64,000 nt of DNA from Parabacteroides timonensis (GCF_900128505.1 NZ_LT669941.1:2955804-3019803), one strand, 5' to 3'. Positions 50,780 to 60,317 are shown, counted from the first letter of the stretch. A program made the numbers and translations. The notes: a model not told the origin generated them from the sequence alone.

Positions 50780-53260
50780 ATGAAAAGAAACATACTACTC
50801 TTGGCCGCCATCTGTTCCTGCTACAACCTCTTCGCCGAAGAGGTGACAGTGAAACAGTTCAGATACGCCGGCCCCTACGAAGTAAAGAAGCCGTTCCTCA
50901 ACGACAGCCTCGATGTAAACAGCAAGAAGTTTACCGAAAAAGAACTACTGAAAACAGCCATCCCGTTCAGCAACGTCCGCCAAAGCACACAACTGCTGGA
51001 TGCCAACACCAACGGAGAAGGGCAACTCCCTGCTTCCTCCCAGCCTTATCAGATCGGACTGGCCTCCTTCTACCTCAATAGCGACCGGTATGTAAAAGGT
51101 GACTTATCGGTAAAAGGTCCGGAGACATACGAAGTATATATAAATAATGAAAAGCAAATACCAGCCGACGGTAAGATCACACTCTCGCTGGAGCCCCACC
51201 GTTATGAGGTCGTTATCAAATACCTGGCCGAAGCAAACAAAGCGGAGTCATTAAAAGTAACATTCAACACGGAAGCCGAAGCAGTGGTGACAGCCACTAC
51301 CAACCCCGAAAAACGATACACCATCAGCGAAGTCTACAACGGAACCCGTTTCCGTTCGGTAAGCCTTTCGCCCAACGGTAAATATCTGCTGACTGCCTAC
51401 CAGACCACCTACCCCGGTGGTAAGACTCAGTCGTACCAGCAAGTCACCGACAGGACCACCGGGCAAGTTGTAATCGAAAGTAGTAATAACGACTACAATT
51501 GGATGCCTAAAAGCAACCGTCTGTATTATACCCGTGAAGGAATGGAAGGCAAAGAACTGGTAACGGTCGATCCCGCCACCCAGGCAGAAACCATCCTTTC
51601 CCGTAACCTACCCGACGGCTGGTTCGTGATTGCTCCGACCGAAGACTACCTGATCTTCACCGTTTCAGAAGAAGGGCCGAAGAAAGACAAGGATATGGAA
51701 GAAATACTTGTCCCCGACGACCGTCAGCCCGACTGGCGTAACCGTTCTTTCCTTCATAAGTACGACCTGGCGACCGGCCTGTTCGAACGTCTGACCTACG
51801 GATACAACTCCACACACCTCAACGATATATCGAAAGATGGCCGTTATATCCTCTTCAGCAGCAGTGAACGTACCCTGACCCAGCGTCCGTTCAGCATCAA
51901 CACACTCTACCGCATGGATTTGCAGACCATGCAAACCGAGGCATTACTGAAAGACGCCTTTATCGGTCGTGCCGGTTTTTCTCCCGACGGTAAACTGTTG
52001 GCGATCGAAGGCTCGGGAGAAGCCTTCAACGGTATCGGATTGAAGATTGCACCGGGACAAACCTCCAATATTGCCGATGGGCAATTATTCATTTATGACC
52101 CGGAGAAAAAAGAAGTATCCCCTGTAAGCAAAGATTTTGATCCGTCTATCCAGTTTTTCACCTGGAACAGCAACGATAAACAGATCTATCTTCAGGGCGA
52201 AGATAAAGATTGTGTCCGCCTGTATGTTCTCAATCCGTCTAACGGAAAGATCAATCCGGTTCCGTTGAAAGAAGAAATCCTTTCTGATTTCACCCTAGCT
52301 GAGTCGGCTCCCGAACTGGTTTATTTCGGCGAAAGCGCTTCCAACTCGCAGCGCCTTTATTCAGTCAACCTGAAAAAGAATACAACCGTTTGTCTGAAAG
52401 ACCTGTCGGAAACTATATTAAAAGATGTCACACTGGGCGAGGTACACGACTGGAACTTCCAGGCTGCTGCCGGCGATACGATTTACGGACGCTACTACCT
52501 GCCTCCTCATTTCGATCCGAATAAGAAATATCCGCTGATCGTCAACTATTACGGTGGAACAAGCCCGACGGCACGTTCGTTGGAAAACCGTTATCCGTCG
52601 CATACGTATGCCGCATTAGGCTACATTGTTTATATTATCCAGCCCAGCGGAGCAACCGGTTTCGGACAGGAGTTCTCTGCCCGCCACGTCAATGCCTGGG
52701 GGAAACGCACTGGTGATGAAATCATCGAAGGAACAAAGAAGTTCTGTGCAGAACATAATTTCGTCGATGCCAAGAAGATCGGGTGCATCGGTGCTTCTTA
52801 CGGAGGTTTCATGACACAGTACCTGCAAACGAAAACGGATATTTTTGCCGCTGCAATTTCACATGCCGGTATCAGCGACATTACCAGTTATTGGGGAGAA
52901 GGTTACTGGGGATACTCATACAGTTCGCTGGCAACGGCAAACAGCTACCCCTGGAATGCCCGGGATATCTACGTAGAGCAAAGTCCGTTGTTCCATGCCG
53001 ATAAGATCAACACCCCGATCCTCTTCCTACACGGTTCCGTCGATACGAATGTGCCTATCGGAGAAAGTATCCAGATGTTTACCGCTCTGAAATTGCTTGG
53101 TAAGGAAACCGCCTTTATCCAGGTAAACGGACAAAATCATCAGATCTTCGATTATAAGAAACGGGCAGAATGGAATAACACAATCTACGCCTGGTTCGCC
53201 AAATGGCTGAAAGAACAACCACAATGGTGGGAAGCCTTATATCCTGCCAAGTCCTTATAA
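50780..53260 (+). CDS. S9-family prolyl oligopeptidase (DPP-IV-like)
   Basis: The 826-residue exported serine peptidase (signal peptide about residues 1-19) has a beta-propeller (about 185-560) that screens substrates and a C-terminal alpha/beta hydrolase domain (about 575-826). The catalytic triad is Ser673 in GASYGGF, Asp755 in HGSVDTNVP and His787 in NGQNHQIF. It should cut short peptides after particular residues in the periplasm, supplying amino acids. The N-terminal 150 residues form an extra beta domain. It ends in a terminator shared with ahpF. Confidence 0.92.
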   Translation: MKRNILLLAAICSCYNLFAEEVTVKQFRYAGPYEVKKPFLNDSLDVNSKKFTEKELLKTAIPFSNVRQSTQLLDANTNGEGQLPASSQPYQIGLASFYLNSDRYVKGDLSVKGPETYEVYINNEKQIPADGKITLSLEPHRYEVVIKYLAEANKAESLKVTFNTEAEAVVTATTNPEKRYTISEVYNGTRFRSVSLSPNGKYLLTAYQTTYPGGKTQSYQQVTDRTTGQVVIESSNNDYNWMPKSNRLYYTREGMEGKELVTVDPATQAETILSRNLPDGWFVIAPTEDYLIFTVSEEGPKKDKDMEEILVPDDRQPDWRNRSFLHKYDLATGLFERLTYGYNSTHLNDISKDGRYILFSSSERTLTQRPFSINTLYRMDLQTMQTEALLKDAFIGRAGFSPDGKLLAIEGSGEAFNGIGLKIAPGQTSNIADGQLFIYDPEKKEVSPVSKDFDPSIQFFTWNSNDKQIYLQGEDKDCVRLYVLNPSNGKINPVPLKEEILSDFTLAESAPELVYFGESASNSQRLYSVNLKKNTTVCLKDLSETILKDVTLGEVHDWNFQAAAGDTIYGRYYLPPHFDPNKKYPLIVNYYGGTSPTARSLENRYPSHTYAALGYIVYIIQPSGATGFGQEFSARHVNAWGKRTGDEIIEGTKKFCAEHNFVDAKKIGCIGASYGGFMTQYLQTKTDIFAAAISHAGISDITSYWGEGYWGYSYSSLATANSYPWNARDIYVEQSPLFHADKINTPILFLHGSVDTNVPIGESIQMFTALKLLGKETAFIQVNGQNHQIFDYKKRAEWNNTIYAWFAKWLKEQPQWWEALYPAKSL

Positions 53261-53298
53261 CAAAGAAACCCTCAGACTACAGCCTGAGGGTTTCTTTG
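53261..53298. terminator. Bidirectional terminator
   Basis: CAAAGAAACCCTCAG (53261-53275) and CTGAGGGTTTCTTTG (53284-53298) form a perfect 15-bp stem with an 8-nt loop, between converging genes. Confidence 0.92.
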
Positions 53299-53317
53299 TT
53301 TAATATATACTGTTACG

Positions 53318-54868
53318 TTACACTATCCCGCGCATCCGGTCTTCGAAAGCAGTCAGCGCAGCTTTTGCACCTTCCCCCATCGAAATAATGATCTGCTTGT
53401 AAGGAACGGTCGAAACATCACCGGCCGCATAAATACCCGGCACACTAGTACGGCAATGACTATCGATCACGATCTCGCCCGGACGGTTCGTATCTACAAC
53501 CTCACGGAAAGCACCGCTATTGGCAGCCAGGCCGATCTGAACAAAGATACCATCCAAATCGATTGTACGTTCCTGCTCAGTCTCACGATCTTTGACACGG
53601 ATACCGGTCACTTTTGTACCGTTACCGATCACCTCCATTGTCTGTGAGCTTTTGAACACTTCTACGTTCGGCAGGCTATACAGTTTATCCTGCAATACCT
53701 TGTCGGCTTTCAGCGTATCGGCAAATTCCAGGACAGTCACTTTCGAACAGATACCAGCCAGGTCGATAGCCGCCTCGATACCAGAGTTTCCACCACCTAC
53801 AACGGCAACATGCTTTTCTTTATAGAAAGGACCGTCGCAATGCGGACAGAAGGCTACGCCGCGTCCGATATATTCGCTCTCACCGGGAACGTTCAATTTA
53901 CGCCAGCTCGCTCCCGTAGCAACGATTACGGCAGGAGCAATAAGTTTATCGCCGGTAGAGGTTGTCAATATTTTATCCTTTCCTATCAGTTCTACCTTAT
54001 CCACCCGGCGGTGTTCAAGGATATCGATAGGATAATCATTCATGTGCGACATCAGGTCGAGAGCCAGCTGCTGACCGGTTGTCTGAGGTACGGAAATAAG
54101 GTTTTCTATTCCGACAGTTTCTTTCACCTGACCACCTACACGGTCGGCCACTACGGCTACATTCAACCCCTTGCGTGCCGTATAGATAGCGGCTGCACTT
54201 CCGGCAGGACCACCACCTACGATAATGACATCGTAATTCTTTTCCACTACCGGCAACTCTTCTTCTTTCACCCCATACTGAGCTTCCAGCTTTGCCAGCA
54301 ATTCGCCGAAATCACCACGGCCTACGTGGAGCAGTTTACCATCAGCAAACACAGAAGGTACGCCCTGTACTTTCATAGCTTCCACCTCTTCCTGGTTGAT
54401 CGCGCCGTCTACCATCTCATGGCTGATCTCCGGGTTTAGGGTAGTCATTGCATTGAGTGCCTGTACGACATCGGGACAGTTCGTACACGTCAGCGACACA
54501 TACGTTGTCAGTTTGATCGGGCCGTTCAGGGCTTTCACCCGGTTGCAGATACTTTCGTCGGGTATGTTCTTTCCTTTGCCATCGCTATTCAGGATAGCCA
54601 ACAGTAAAGAGGTAAATTCGTGTCCGTTAGGAACACCACGGAATTTGATACCGGTCTTTTCCCCATTCTTCAACAGAGAAAATTCCAGTCCTTTGCCGTC
54701 TGTCACACGGGTAGATAGTTTATCGGAACAAGAAGCCACGTCGTTTAGAAGTCCTAGTAACTCGTTGCGGCTTTCATGTTCGGGAGCTACTGTTATATCA
54801 AAAATATATTCTGTCGTTAATCCTGCAAAGATGCCGGATAACTGATCTTTCATCGCTGAGTCTAACAT
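53318..54868 (-). CDS. ahpF: Alkyl hydroperoxide reductase subunit F
   Basis: The 516-residue flavoprotein passes electrons from NADH to AhpC for peroxide removal. The N-terminal double thioredoxin-like part has the redox pair SLTCTNCPDVVQALN (about residues 126-140). The FAD site is VIIVGGGPAGSAAA and the second active disulphide is AFCPHCDGPFYKEK, with the NAD motif VAVVGGGNSGIEAA. Length and order match E. coli AhpF. It lies 77 bp downstream of ahpC, beyond a hairpin that may limit read-through. Confidence 0.96.
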   Translation of the reverse strand: MLDSAMKDQLSGIFAGLTTEYIFDITVAPEHESRNELLGLLNDVASCSDKLSTRVTDGKGLEFSLLKNGEKTGIKFRGVPNGHEFTSLLLAILNSDGKGKNIPDESICNRVKALNGPIKLTTYVSLTCTNCPDVVQALNAMTTLNPEISHEMVDGAINQEEVEAMKVQGVPSVFADGKLLHVGRGDFGELLAKLEAQYGVKEEELPVVEKNYDVIIVGGGPAGSAAAIYTARKGLNVAVVADRVGGQVKETVGIENLISVPQTTGQQLALDLMSHMNDYPIDILEHRRVDKVELIGKDKILTTSTGDKLIAPAVIVATGASWRKLNVPGESEYIGRGVAFCPHCDGPFYKEKHVAVVGGGNSGIEAAIDLAGICSKVTVLEFADTLKADKVLQDKLYSLPNVEVFKSSQTMEVIGNGTKVTGIRVKDRETEQERTIDLDGIFVQIGLAANSGAFREVVDTNRPGEIVIDSHCRTSVPGIYAAGDVSTVPYKQIIISMGEGAKAALTAFEDRMRGIV

Positions 54869-54907
54869 ATCTGAATGCGTTGTTTAATTTATTACTAAAG
54901 ACAAAAA

Positions 54908-54932
54908 AGGCCGACAATATAGTTGCCGGCCT
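54908..54932 (-). terminator. Terminator/attenuator between ahpC and ahpF
   Basis: On the minus strand AGGCCGGCAA and TTGTCGGCCT pair (one G-U) around a 5-nt loop, followed by a T-run. It should end most ahpC transcripts and let a fraction continue into ahpF. Confidence 0.8.
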
Positions 54933-54945
54933 CCGTTTATTATTC

Positions 54946-55512
54946 TTAGATCTTGCCGACCAGATCAATGCTCGGCTTCAGTGTTTCACCACCTTTTTTC
55001 CACTTGGCAGGACAAACTTCACTCGGGTTAGCTGCAATGAACTGAGCAGCTTCTACTTTACGAAGCAATTCGTCTGCATTACGGCCGATACCGTTGTCGT
55101 TGATTTCAGCCAGTTTGATCTTTCCTTCCGGATTTACCAGGAATGTACCACGGTAAGCCATACCGTCTTCTTCGATCATCACACCGAATGCACGGCTCAG
55201 AACACCTGTGGGGTCTGCCAACATCGGATATTTGATCTTACGGATCGTTTCAGAAGCATCATGCCATGCTTTGTGTACGAAGTGTGAGTCTGTACTTACA
55301 GAATAAACTTCTACACCCATAGCCTGGAACTGATCATATTTGTCAGCCATATCTACCAGTTCAGTCGGACAAACAAATGTAAAGTCAGCCGGGTAGAAGA
55401 AGAAGATAGACCATTTGCCTTTGATATCTTCGCTGCTTACAGTTTTGAAACTTCCATTCTGAAATGCCTGTACTTTAAACTCGGGTGCTTGTGAATTGAT
55501 AATAGGTTCCAT
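54946..55512 (-). CDS. ahpC: Alkyl hydroperoxide reductase subunit C (peroxiredoxin)
   Basis: The 188-residue typical 2-Cys peroxiredoxin reduces hydrogen peroxide and organic peroxides. The peroxidatic Cys48 is in FTFVCPTE and the resolving Cys167 in SEVCPAKW. The reading frame stays open upstream to 55620, but the family start MEPIINSQAPEF at 55512 and a -7 element at 55561-55568 inside that extension show that the shorter start is right. It is cotranscribed in part with ahpF. Confidence 0.97.
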   Translation of the reverse strand: MEPIINSQAPEFKVQAFQNGSFKTVSSEDIKGKWSIFFFYPADFTFVCPTELVDMADKYDQFQAMGVEVYSVSTDSHFVHKAWHDASETIRKIKYPMLADPTGVLSRAFGVMIEEDGMAYRGTFLVNPEGKIKLAEINDNGIGRNADELLRKVEAAQFIAANPSEVCPAKWKKGGETLKPSIDLVGKI

Positions 55513-55560
55513 TGTATTTACTATTTTAATTGTTATTACTATTTGTTTTTGTTTCTGATG

Positions 55561-55568
55561 CAAAGATA
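55561..55568 (-). promoter_or_regulatory. -7 element for ahpC
   Basis: CAAAGATA reads TATCTTTG on the minus strand, 49 bp before the ahpC start. A CAAA at 55591 may be the -33 box. No clear OxyR site was identified. Confidence 0.55.
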
Positions 55569-55669
55569 AGTTGCCGATTTGAGGTAAGAACAAAAAATCC
55601 AATCGAAAGGTTTTATGCACTCATAGACAAAATCTTTGAGTATCAGTAAATCACGTTTATAATCCGACG

Positions 55670-56575
55670 CTATTTATCTGAGCAACAACGTCCATCGCAC
55701 TGGATACCGGACGTTTCGAACTCGAGTGTGGCATGCTGGATACCGACATGCAAAAGATCATGTTTTATCTCCTGTTTGATACGTTCCATTTCTGAAATAT
55801 TACAGATGGCGATATGTGCGGTAAGGGCCGTTTCGGTAGTACTGATCGCCCATATATGCAGGTGATGTACTCCCTCTACTCCATCCACTCCATGGATCAC
55901 CTCTTCTACCTTGTCGATATCCGTACCCGCAGGTACGCCATCCAGCGAAAGCCGGATACTATCGCGTAGCAGTCCCCAGGTGGAAACGATAATGACGATA
56001 GCGATCAATAGCCCGATGATCGGGTCGATAATATACCATCCCGTATGAGCAATCACGATACCGGAGATAACCACACCGATCGAAACCAACGCATCGGCCG
56101 CCATGTGCAGGTATGCTCCCTTTACATTCAAATCCTTGTCTTTATCCTTCATAAAAAGCCAGGCCGTCAGTGCATTTATAACCACACCGATACCTGCCAC
56201 CCAGGCGATGGCATCCCCCTCCACCGGTTGCGGATGAAGCAGTTTCCCTATACTCTCGGCAATAATGATACCGACGGCCACCAGCAGGATAACCGCATTC
56301 AACAGGGATACCAGAACGGTACTTTTCTTATATCCATACGTATATTTACAGGTAGGATGAACCTTCGCCAGCCGGAAAGCCAGCATGGCTAGTACCAGGC
56401 TCGCCACATCCCCCAGGTTATGTCCGGCATCCGACAATAAGCCGAGCGAGTTATACCAAAAGCCTGCCGCAAACTCAGCAACGACAAACGCCAGGTTCAA
56501 GGCTATACCGATAATAAAGGCTTTATTCAAAGAGGTTATTTCGTGGTGATGATGGTCGTGATGATGTTGTTCCAT
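55670..56575 (-). CDS. Cation diffusion facilitator (zinc-type) transporter
   Basis: The 301-residue inner-membrane antiporter exports divalent metal, most likely zinc. The His-rich N-terminus (MEQHHHDHHHHEIT) is a metal-gathering tail. Six membrane helices follow, with the metal site motifs LLSDAGHNLGDV (helix 2) and HMAADALVSIG (helix 5), then the cytoplasmic ferredoxin-like domain (GVEGVHHLHIWAIS). The Cys/Asp-rich C-terminus (CDGRCCSD) may also bind metal. I start at 56575, just before the His-rich tail. Confidence 0.93.
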   Translation of the reverse strand: MEQHHHDHHHHEITSLNKAFIIGIALNLAFVVAEFAAGFWYNSLGLLSDAGHNLGDVASLVLAMLAFRLAKVHPTCKYTYGYKKSTVLVSLLNAVILLVAVGIIIAESIGKLLHPQPVEGDAIAWVAGIGVVINALTAWLFMKDKDKDLNVKGAYLHMAADALVSIGVVISGIVIAHTGWYIIDPIIGLLIAIVIIVSTWGLLRDSIRLSLDGVPAGTDIDKVEEVIHGVDGVEGVHHLHIWAISTTETALTAHIAICNISEMERIKQEIKHDLLHVGIQHATLEFETSGIQCDGRCCSDK

Positions 56576-56611
56576 ATTCGTTCTTACTTTTATTTGAGTA
56601 ACAATATGGAA

Positions 56612-56619
56612 CAAAACTA
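56612..56619 (-). promoter_or_regulatory. -7 element for the CDF transporter
   Basis: CAAAACTA reads TAGTTTTG on the minus strand, 36 bp before the start at 56575. Confidence 0.45.
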
Positions 56620-56698
56620 TGTTTTTCCGGGCAATAAAAATATACCTGATTGTAGGTAAAATGTCACACGGTTATACCCTGTCTTATTTGAAATTCGC

Positions 56699-56706
56699 TA
56701 CCTTTG
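56699..56706 (+). promoter_or_regulatory. -7 element for the DUF4884 gene
   Basis: TACCTTTG fits TAnnTTTG and lies 29 bp before the ATG at 56736. Confidence 0.5.
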
Positions 56707-56735
56707 GAGACAAAGTAAACTAAAAGAAAAAGAAT

Positions 56736-57041
56736 ATGAGAAGGATCAGTTTTTTCATCTTTTCGATAGGTGCACTATTGTCTTATATCGTCGGTTTCAC
56801 TGCCTGTGGCCTGGCGGGAACACCCATCGCCAAATCGGCACCGGAAAACAATCCCAGTTATAAAGTCGAGTATCTGTTTGAGCACGATGGTTGTAAGGTA
56901 TACCGGTTTATGGATATGGGGAATTACATCTATTTCACCAACTGCCAGGGAGACGTAACGAGTATCGAAAATGACAGTGTCCGTATTGTCAATAAGATAC
57001 GCAAGCAACCGGTAAAAATCCACAGGGAACCGATTGAATAA
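56736..57041 (+). CDS. DUF4884 family lipoprotein
   Basis: The 101-residue protein has a lipoprotein signal (SYIVGFTAC, Cys24) and a small domain with YKVEYLFEHDGCKVYRF and GNYIYFTNCQGDV, matching the DUF4884 family of Bacteroidetes. It is a small envelope protein of unknown role. It ends 3 bp before the stop of the converging pflA, so no terminator fits between them. Confidence 0.8.
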   Translation: MRRISFFIFSIGALLSYIVGFTACGLAGTPIAKSAPENNPSYKVEYLFEHDGCKVYRFMDMGNYIYFTNCQGDVTSIENDSVRIVNKIRKQPVKIHREPIE

Positions 57042-57043
57042 GG

Positions 57044-57766
57044 TCACACAGTGATACCATGTTTCTTAAATATCTCTTTTGCATTTGCCAGACGTTCGGC
57101 AGACAGGGGTTCTACGTCCTTTAGTTTATAATCTATTCCTTGCGCTTCATATTTATACGCGCCCATCGTATGATAAGGCAGAAGCTCTGCTTTCTGAACC
57201 ACCTTATATCGACTGATATATCCGGCAAGTTTGTCTAAGGCCTCATCATTATCAGTCAGTCCGGGAACAATGACGTGACGAATCCACACAGGAATACCGC
57301 GCTTCTCCAACTCATCCAGGAAACGTAATGTATTATCCAGCTTTACAGCCGTCAGACGGGGATGCAATTCGGGATCGATCGTTTTTATATCCAGCAGTAC
57401 CAGGTCGACCTGCCCAAGTACTTCCAGCGCTTTCGGGGTACAGATATAGCCGGATGTATCCAAAGCCGTATGAATACCTTCCTCCCGACAGAGACGAAAA
57501 AACTCAGTAAGGAATTCGGCCTGCAACAAAGGTTCTCCCCCGGTAACGGTTACACCGCCCTTAGCAATGAAATTCTTGTACCGCAACACTTCCGCCAGCA
57601 ACTCGTCCGGCGTCATTCGGTATTTAACACCGCCTTTACTGTCCCAGGTATCCGGATTATGACAATACAGGCAACGGAGCGGACAACCTTGCATAAAGAC
57701 AACAAAACGTATCCCGGGACCGTCCACAGTCCCAAAACTTTCTAAAGAATGAATTTTCCCCTCCAT
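57044..57766 (-). CDS. pflA: Pyruvate formate-lyase activating enzyme
   Basis: The 240-residue radical SAM enzyme makes the glycyl radical on PflB. The iron-sulfur cluster Cys residues 28, 32 and 35 are in GCPLRCLYCHNPDTW, followed by VTGGEPLLQAEF and ALDTSGY. Length matches E. coli PflA. It lies 97 bp downstream of pflB, and its start codon directly abuts the heptamer repeat array in that gap. It should need far less product than PflB, so control in the gap would make sense. Confidence 0.96.
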   Translation of the reverse strand: MEGKIHSLESFGTVDGPGIRFVVFMQGCPLRCLYCHNPDTWDSKGGVKYRMTPDELLAEVLRYKNFIAKGGVTVTGGEPLLQAEFLTEFFRLCREEGIHTALDTSGYICTPKALEVLGQVDLVLLDIKTIDPELHPRLTAVKLDNTLRFLDELEKRGIPVWIRHVIVPGLTDNDEALDKLAGYISRYKVVQKAELLPYHTMGAYKYEAQGIDYKLKDVEPLSAERLANAKEIFKKHGITV

Positions 57767-57862
57767 GACAGTTGACAGAGGACAGTTGGCAGTTGACAGA
57801 TGACAGATAGAGAGGCTTTACGCATCCTCTAACTGTCAACTGTCACTTGTCAACTGTCAACT
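57767..57862. repeat. Inverted array of GACAGTT heptamers between pflB and pflA
   Basis: Six tandem heptamers (GACAGTT, GACAGAG, GACAGTT, GGCAGTT, GACAGAT, GACAGAT) cover 57767-57808. After AGAGG, a 10-nt loop (57816-57825) and CCTCT come four inverted copies (57831-57858: AACTGTC, AACTGTC, ACTTGTC, AACTGTC). The two arms can pair into a long imperfect hairpin filling almost the whole gap between the genes. Confidence 0.85.
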
Positions 57863-57863
57863 T

Positions 57864-60104
57864 TTAAAGTGAGTGATTGATTGTTCTTGAAATTACATCC
57901 AACTGCTGTTCGCGTGTCAACTTCACAAAGTTTACCGCATAACCGGATACACGGATAGTCAACTGCGGATAGTTTTCCGGATGATCCATAGCGTCGAGCA
58001 ACAGTTCCTTGTCGAATACGTTTACGTTCAAGTGCTGTCCGCCGTCAGGAGTAAAGTAACCGTCCAGTAGGCCAACCATATTGGCGATCTGAATATCACG
58101 TTCCTTACCCAGTGTTGCCGGAGATACGGCAAAAGTATAAGAGATACCGTCGTGTGCATGCTGGAACGGCAGCTTGGTAACAGAAGCCAGTGCTGCGATC
58201 GCCCCCTTGGTATCGCGTCCGTTCATTGGGTTGGCACCCGGAGCAAACGGCGTACCGCCTTCGCGTCCGTCAGGAGTAGCACCCGTCTTCTTACCGTATA
58301 CCACGTTGGAGGTAATGGTCAGGATAGACTGTGTCGGAGTCGCATTACGGTATGTCTGGTGCTGGCGCAGATATTCCATGAACTTTTCAGTGATGTCGAC
58401 AGCGATACTGTCGGTACGATCGTCGTTGTTGCCGAAAGGAACATATTCGCCTTCGCGTTCGAAACCGACAGCCAGGCCACGTTCGTCGCGGATCACTTTC
58501 ACTTTTGTATCGCGGATAGCAGCCAACGAGTCGGCAACGATAGAAAGGCCGGCAATACCTGTGGCACGGATACGTTCCACAGAACCGTCGTGCAGAGCCA
58601 TTTCAAAAGCTTCGTAAGCATATTTATCGTGCATGTAATGGATGATCTTCAGTGCGTTCACATAGACCTTAGCCAGCCAGCGCATCATCTGTTCGTATTT
58701 CTCCATCACTTCGTTGTAATCGAGGTATTCGCTGGTGATCGGTTCGAATTTCGGAGCCACCTGTACACCCGAGCGTTCATCGCGGCCACCGTTGATGGCA
58801 TACAACAGACATTTAGCCAGGTTGGCACGTGCACCGAAATACTGCATCTGCTTACCGATCTTCATCGGCGACACACAGCAGGCGATGCCATAGTCGTCGC
58901 CATAATCCGGACGCATCAGGTCATCGTTCTCATACTGGATAGCCGAAGTATCGATGGATACCTTCGCACAGAAACGTTTCCAGTTTTCAGGAGCGTTGTT
59001 GAACCACAGTACTGTCAGGTTGGGTTCCGGTGCCGGGCCGAGGTTGTATAATGTATGCAGATAACGGTAAGAGGTCTTTGTCACCAGTGAACGGCCGTCT
59101 ACCCCCTGTCCGCCCAGAGACTCAGTCACCCAAACAGGGTCACCAGAGAACAGGTCGTTATATTCCGGAGTACGAAGGAAACGAACGATACGCAGTTTGA
59201 TGATAAACTGGTCGATCAGTTCCTGCGCTTCTTCTTCCGTCAGTTTACCTTCACGGATATCTTTTTCAATATAAATATCGAGGAAAGTAGAGGTACGTCC
59301 CAATGACATGGCCGCACCATCCTGGTCTTTTACGGCAGCCAGGTAACCCAGATATACGAACTGAACGGCTTCGCGTGCATCCTTGGCCGGTTTCGTAACA
59401 TCGAAGCCATAGCCGGCACACATCTTTTCGAAGGCTTTCAATGCCTTGATCTGTTCGGAGATCTCTTCACGGCTCTGGATGATTTCTTCGGTCAGTTCCT
59501 GTATATCGAGTCTTTTCAGATAATGCTTCTTTTCTGCGATCAGGATTTCCGTACCGTAAAGGGCTACGCGACGATAGTCACCGATGATACGTCCGCGTCC
59601 GTAAGCATCCGGCAGTCCGGTGATGATAGCGGAACGACGTGCGGCAATCATTTCATCCGTATAAGCGGAGAAAACGCCTTCGTTATGCGTCTTTCTGTAT
59701 TTCGTGAAGATTTCTTTTGTCATCGGATCCAGCTTGTAGCCGTAAGCTTCCAGGCTGTTTTCCACCATACGTGTTCCGCATTTCGGGTAAATACCACGTT
59801 TCAGAGGAGCATCGGTTTGCAGGCCGACAATTACTTCGTTTTCTTTGTCTATATAACCTGGTCCGTAAGTATCTATACCTTGAGGATATTTTGTTTCAGC
59901 GTCGTAAACACCCTTCTCCCTTTCTACCTTAAACATTTCGGTCAATTTATCCCAAACTTTCTTAGTCTTGTCTGAGGAGTCTTTCAAGAAAGTGTCGTCC
60001 CCTTCATAAGGTTTGTAGTTGTTTTGGATAAAATCCCTTACATTAATCTCTCTTTTCCAAATTTCACCTTTGAACTGCGCCCAGTTCTCGTTTTCAAACT
60101 TCAT
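57864..60104 (-). CDS. pflB: Formate acetyltransferase (pyruvate formate-lyase)
   Basis: The 746-residue glycyl-radical enzyme converts pyruvate and CoA to acetyl-CoA and formate in anaerobic fermentation. The active-site Cys409-Cys410 pair is in GIACCVSPMKIG and the radical Gly721 in RVSGYAVNF near the C-terminus. The start (KFENENWAQFKGEIWKREI) is typical and the length is near the E. coli 760. It is first in the operon with pflA; a -7 element lies at 60142. Confidence 0.97.
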   Translation of the reverse strand: MKFENENWAQFKGEIWKREINVRDFIQNNYKPYEGDDTFLKDSSDKTKKVWDKLTEMFKVEREKGVYDAETKYPQGIDTYGPGYIDKENEVIVGLQTDAPLKRGIYPKCGTRMVENSLEAYGYKLDPMTKEIFTKYRKTHNEGVFSAYTDEMIAARRSAIITGLPDAYGRGRIIGDYRRVALYGTEILIAEKKHYLKRLDIQELTEEIIQSREEISEQIKALKAFEKMCAGYGFDVTKPAKDAREAVQFVYLGYLAAVKDQDGAAMSLGRTSTFLDIYIEKDIREGKLTEEEAQELIDQFIIKLRIVRFLRTPEYNDLFSGDPVWVTESLGGQGVDGRSLVTKTSYRYLHTLYNLGPAPEPNLTVLWFNNAPENWKRFCAKVSIDTSAIQYENDDLMRPDYGDDYGIACCVSPMKIGKQMQYFGARANLAKCLLYAINGGRDERSGVQVAPKFEPITSEYLDYNEVMEKYEQMMRWLAKVYVNALKIIHYMHDKYAYEAFEMALHDGSVERIRATGIAGLSIVADSLAAIRDTKVKVIRDERGLAVGFEREGEYVPFGNNDDRTDSIAVDITEKFMEYLRQHQTYRNATPTQSILTITSNVVYGKKTGATPDGREGGTPFAPGANPMNGRDTKGAIAALASVTKLPFQHAHDGISYTFAVSPATLGKERDIQIANMVGLLDGYFTPDGGQHLNVNVFDKELLLDAMDHPENYPQLTIRVSGYAVNFVKLTREQQLDVISRTINHSL

Positions 60105-60141
60105 ACCTATTTTGCTTATTTCGGTTTTTAACTTATCGGTA

Positions 60142-60149
60142 CAAAGGTA
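60142..60149 (-). promoter_or_regulatory. -7 element for pflB
   Basis: CAAAGGTA reads TACCTTTG on the minus strand, 38 bp before the ATG. A possible -33 TTG lies at 60166-60168. Confidence 0.55.
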
Positions 60150-60317
60150 CTGCTTTTATACGTGACAAGAAACTATTGTATAGTCAGGATGTCCCCCAAA
60201 CAGCCAAAATCACTACAAATAGTTACTAAAAAGGGCCTATAACTGGGGTGTATCGCCTGTTTTAGGTATCACTGAGCATGGTATGATAAATAATACAAAA
60301 AAAGATGAATATGAATC

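Noticed and set aside
55513..55620. 36-residue N-terminal extension of AhpC
   Set aside because: It precedes the canonical peroxiredoxin start and overlaps a good -7 promoter element.
57657..57839. A 60-codon minus-strand frame running through the heptamer repeats
   Set aside because: It only translates the repeat (SSVNCQLSSVNC) and then enters pflA in the wrong frame.
58152..59051. A 299-codon plus-strand open frame opposite pflB
   Set aside because: It is the reverse-strand shadow of a highly conserved gene with skewed codon use; the predicted peptide has no domain or signal and no promoter was seen.
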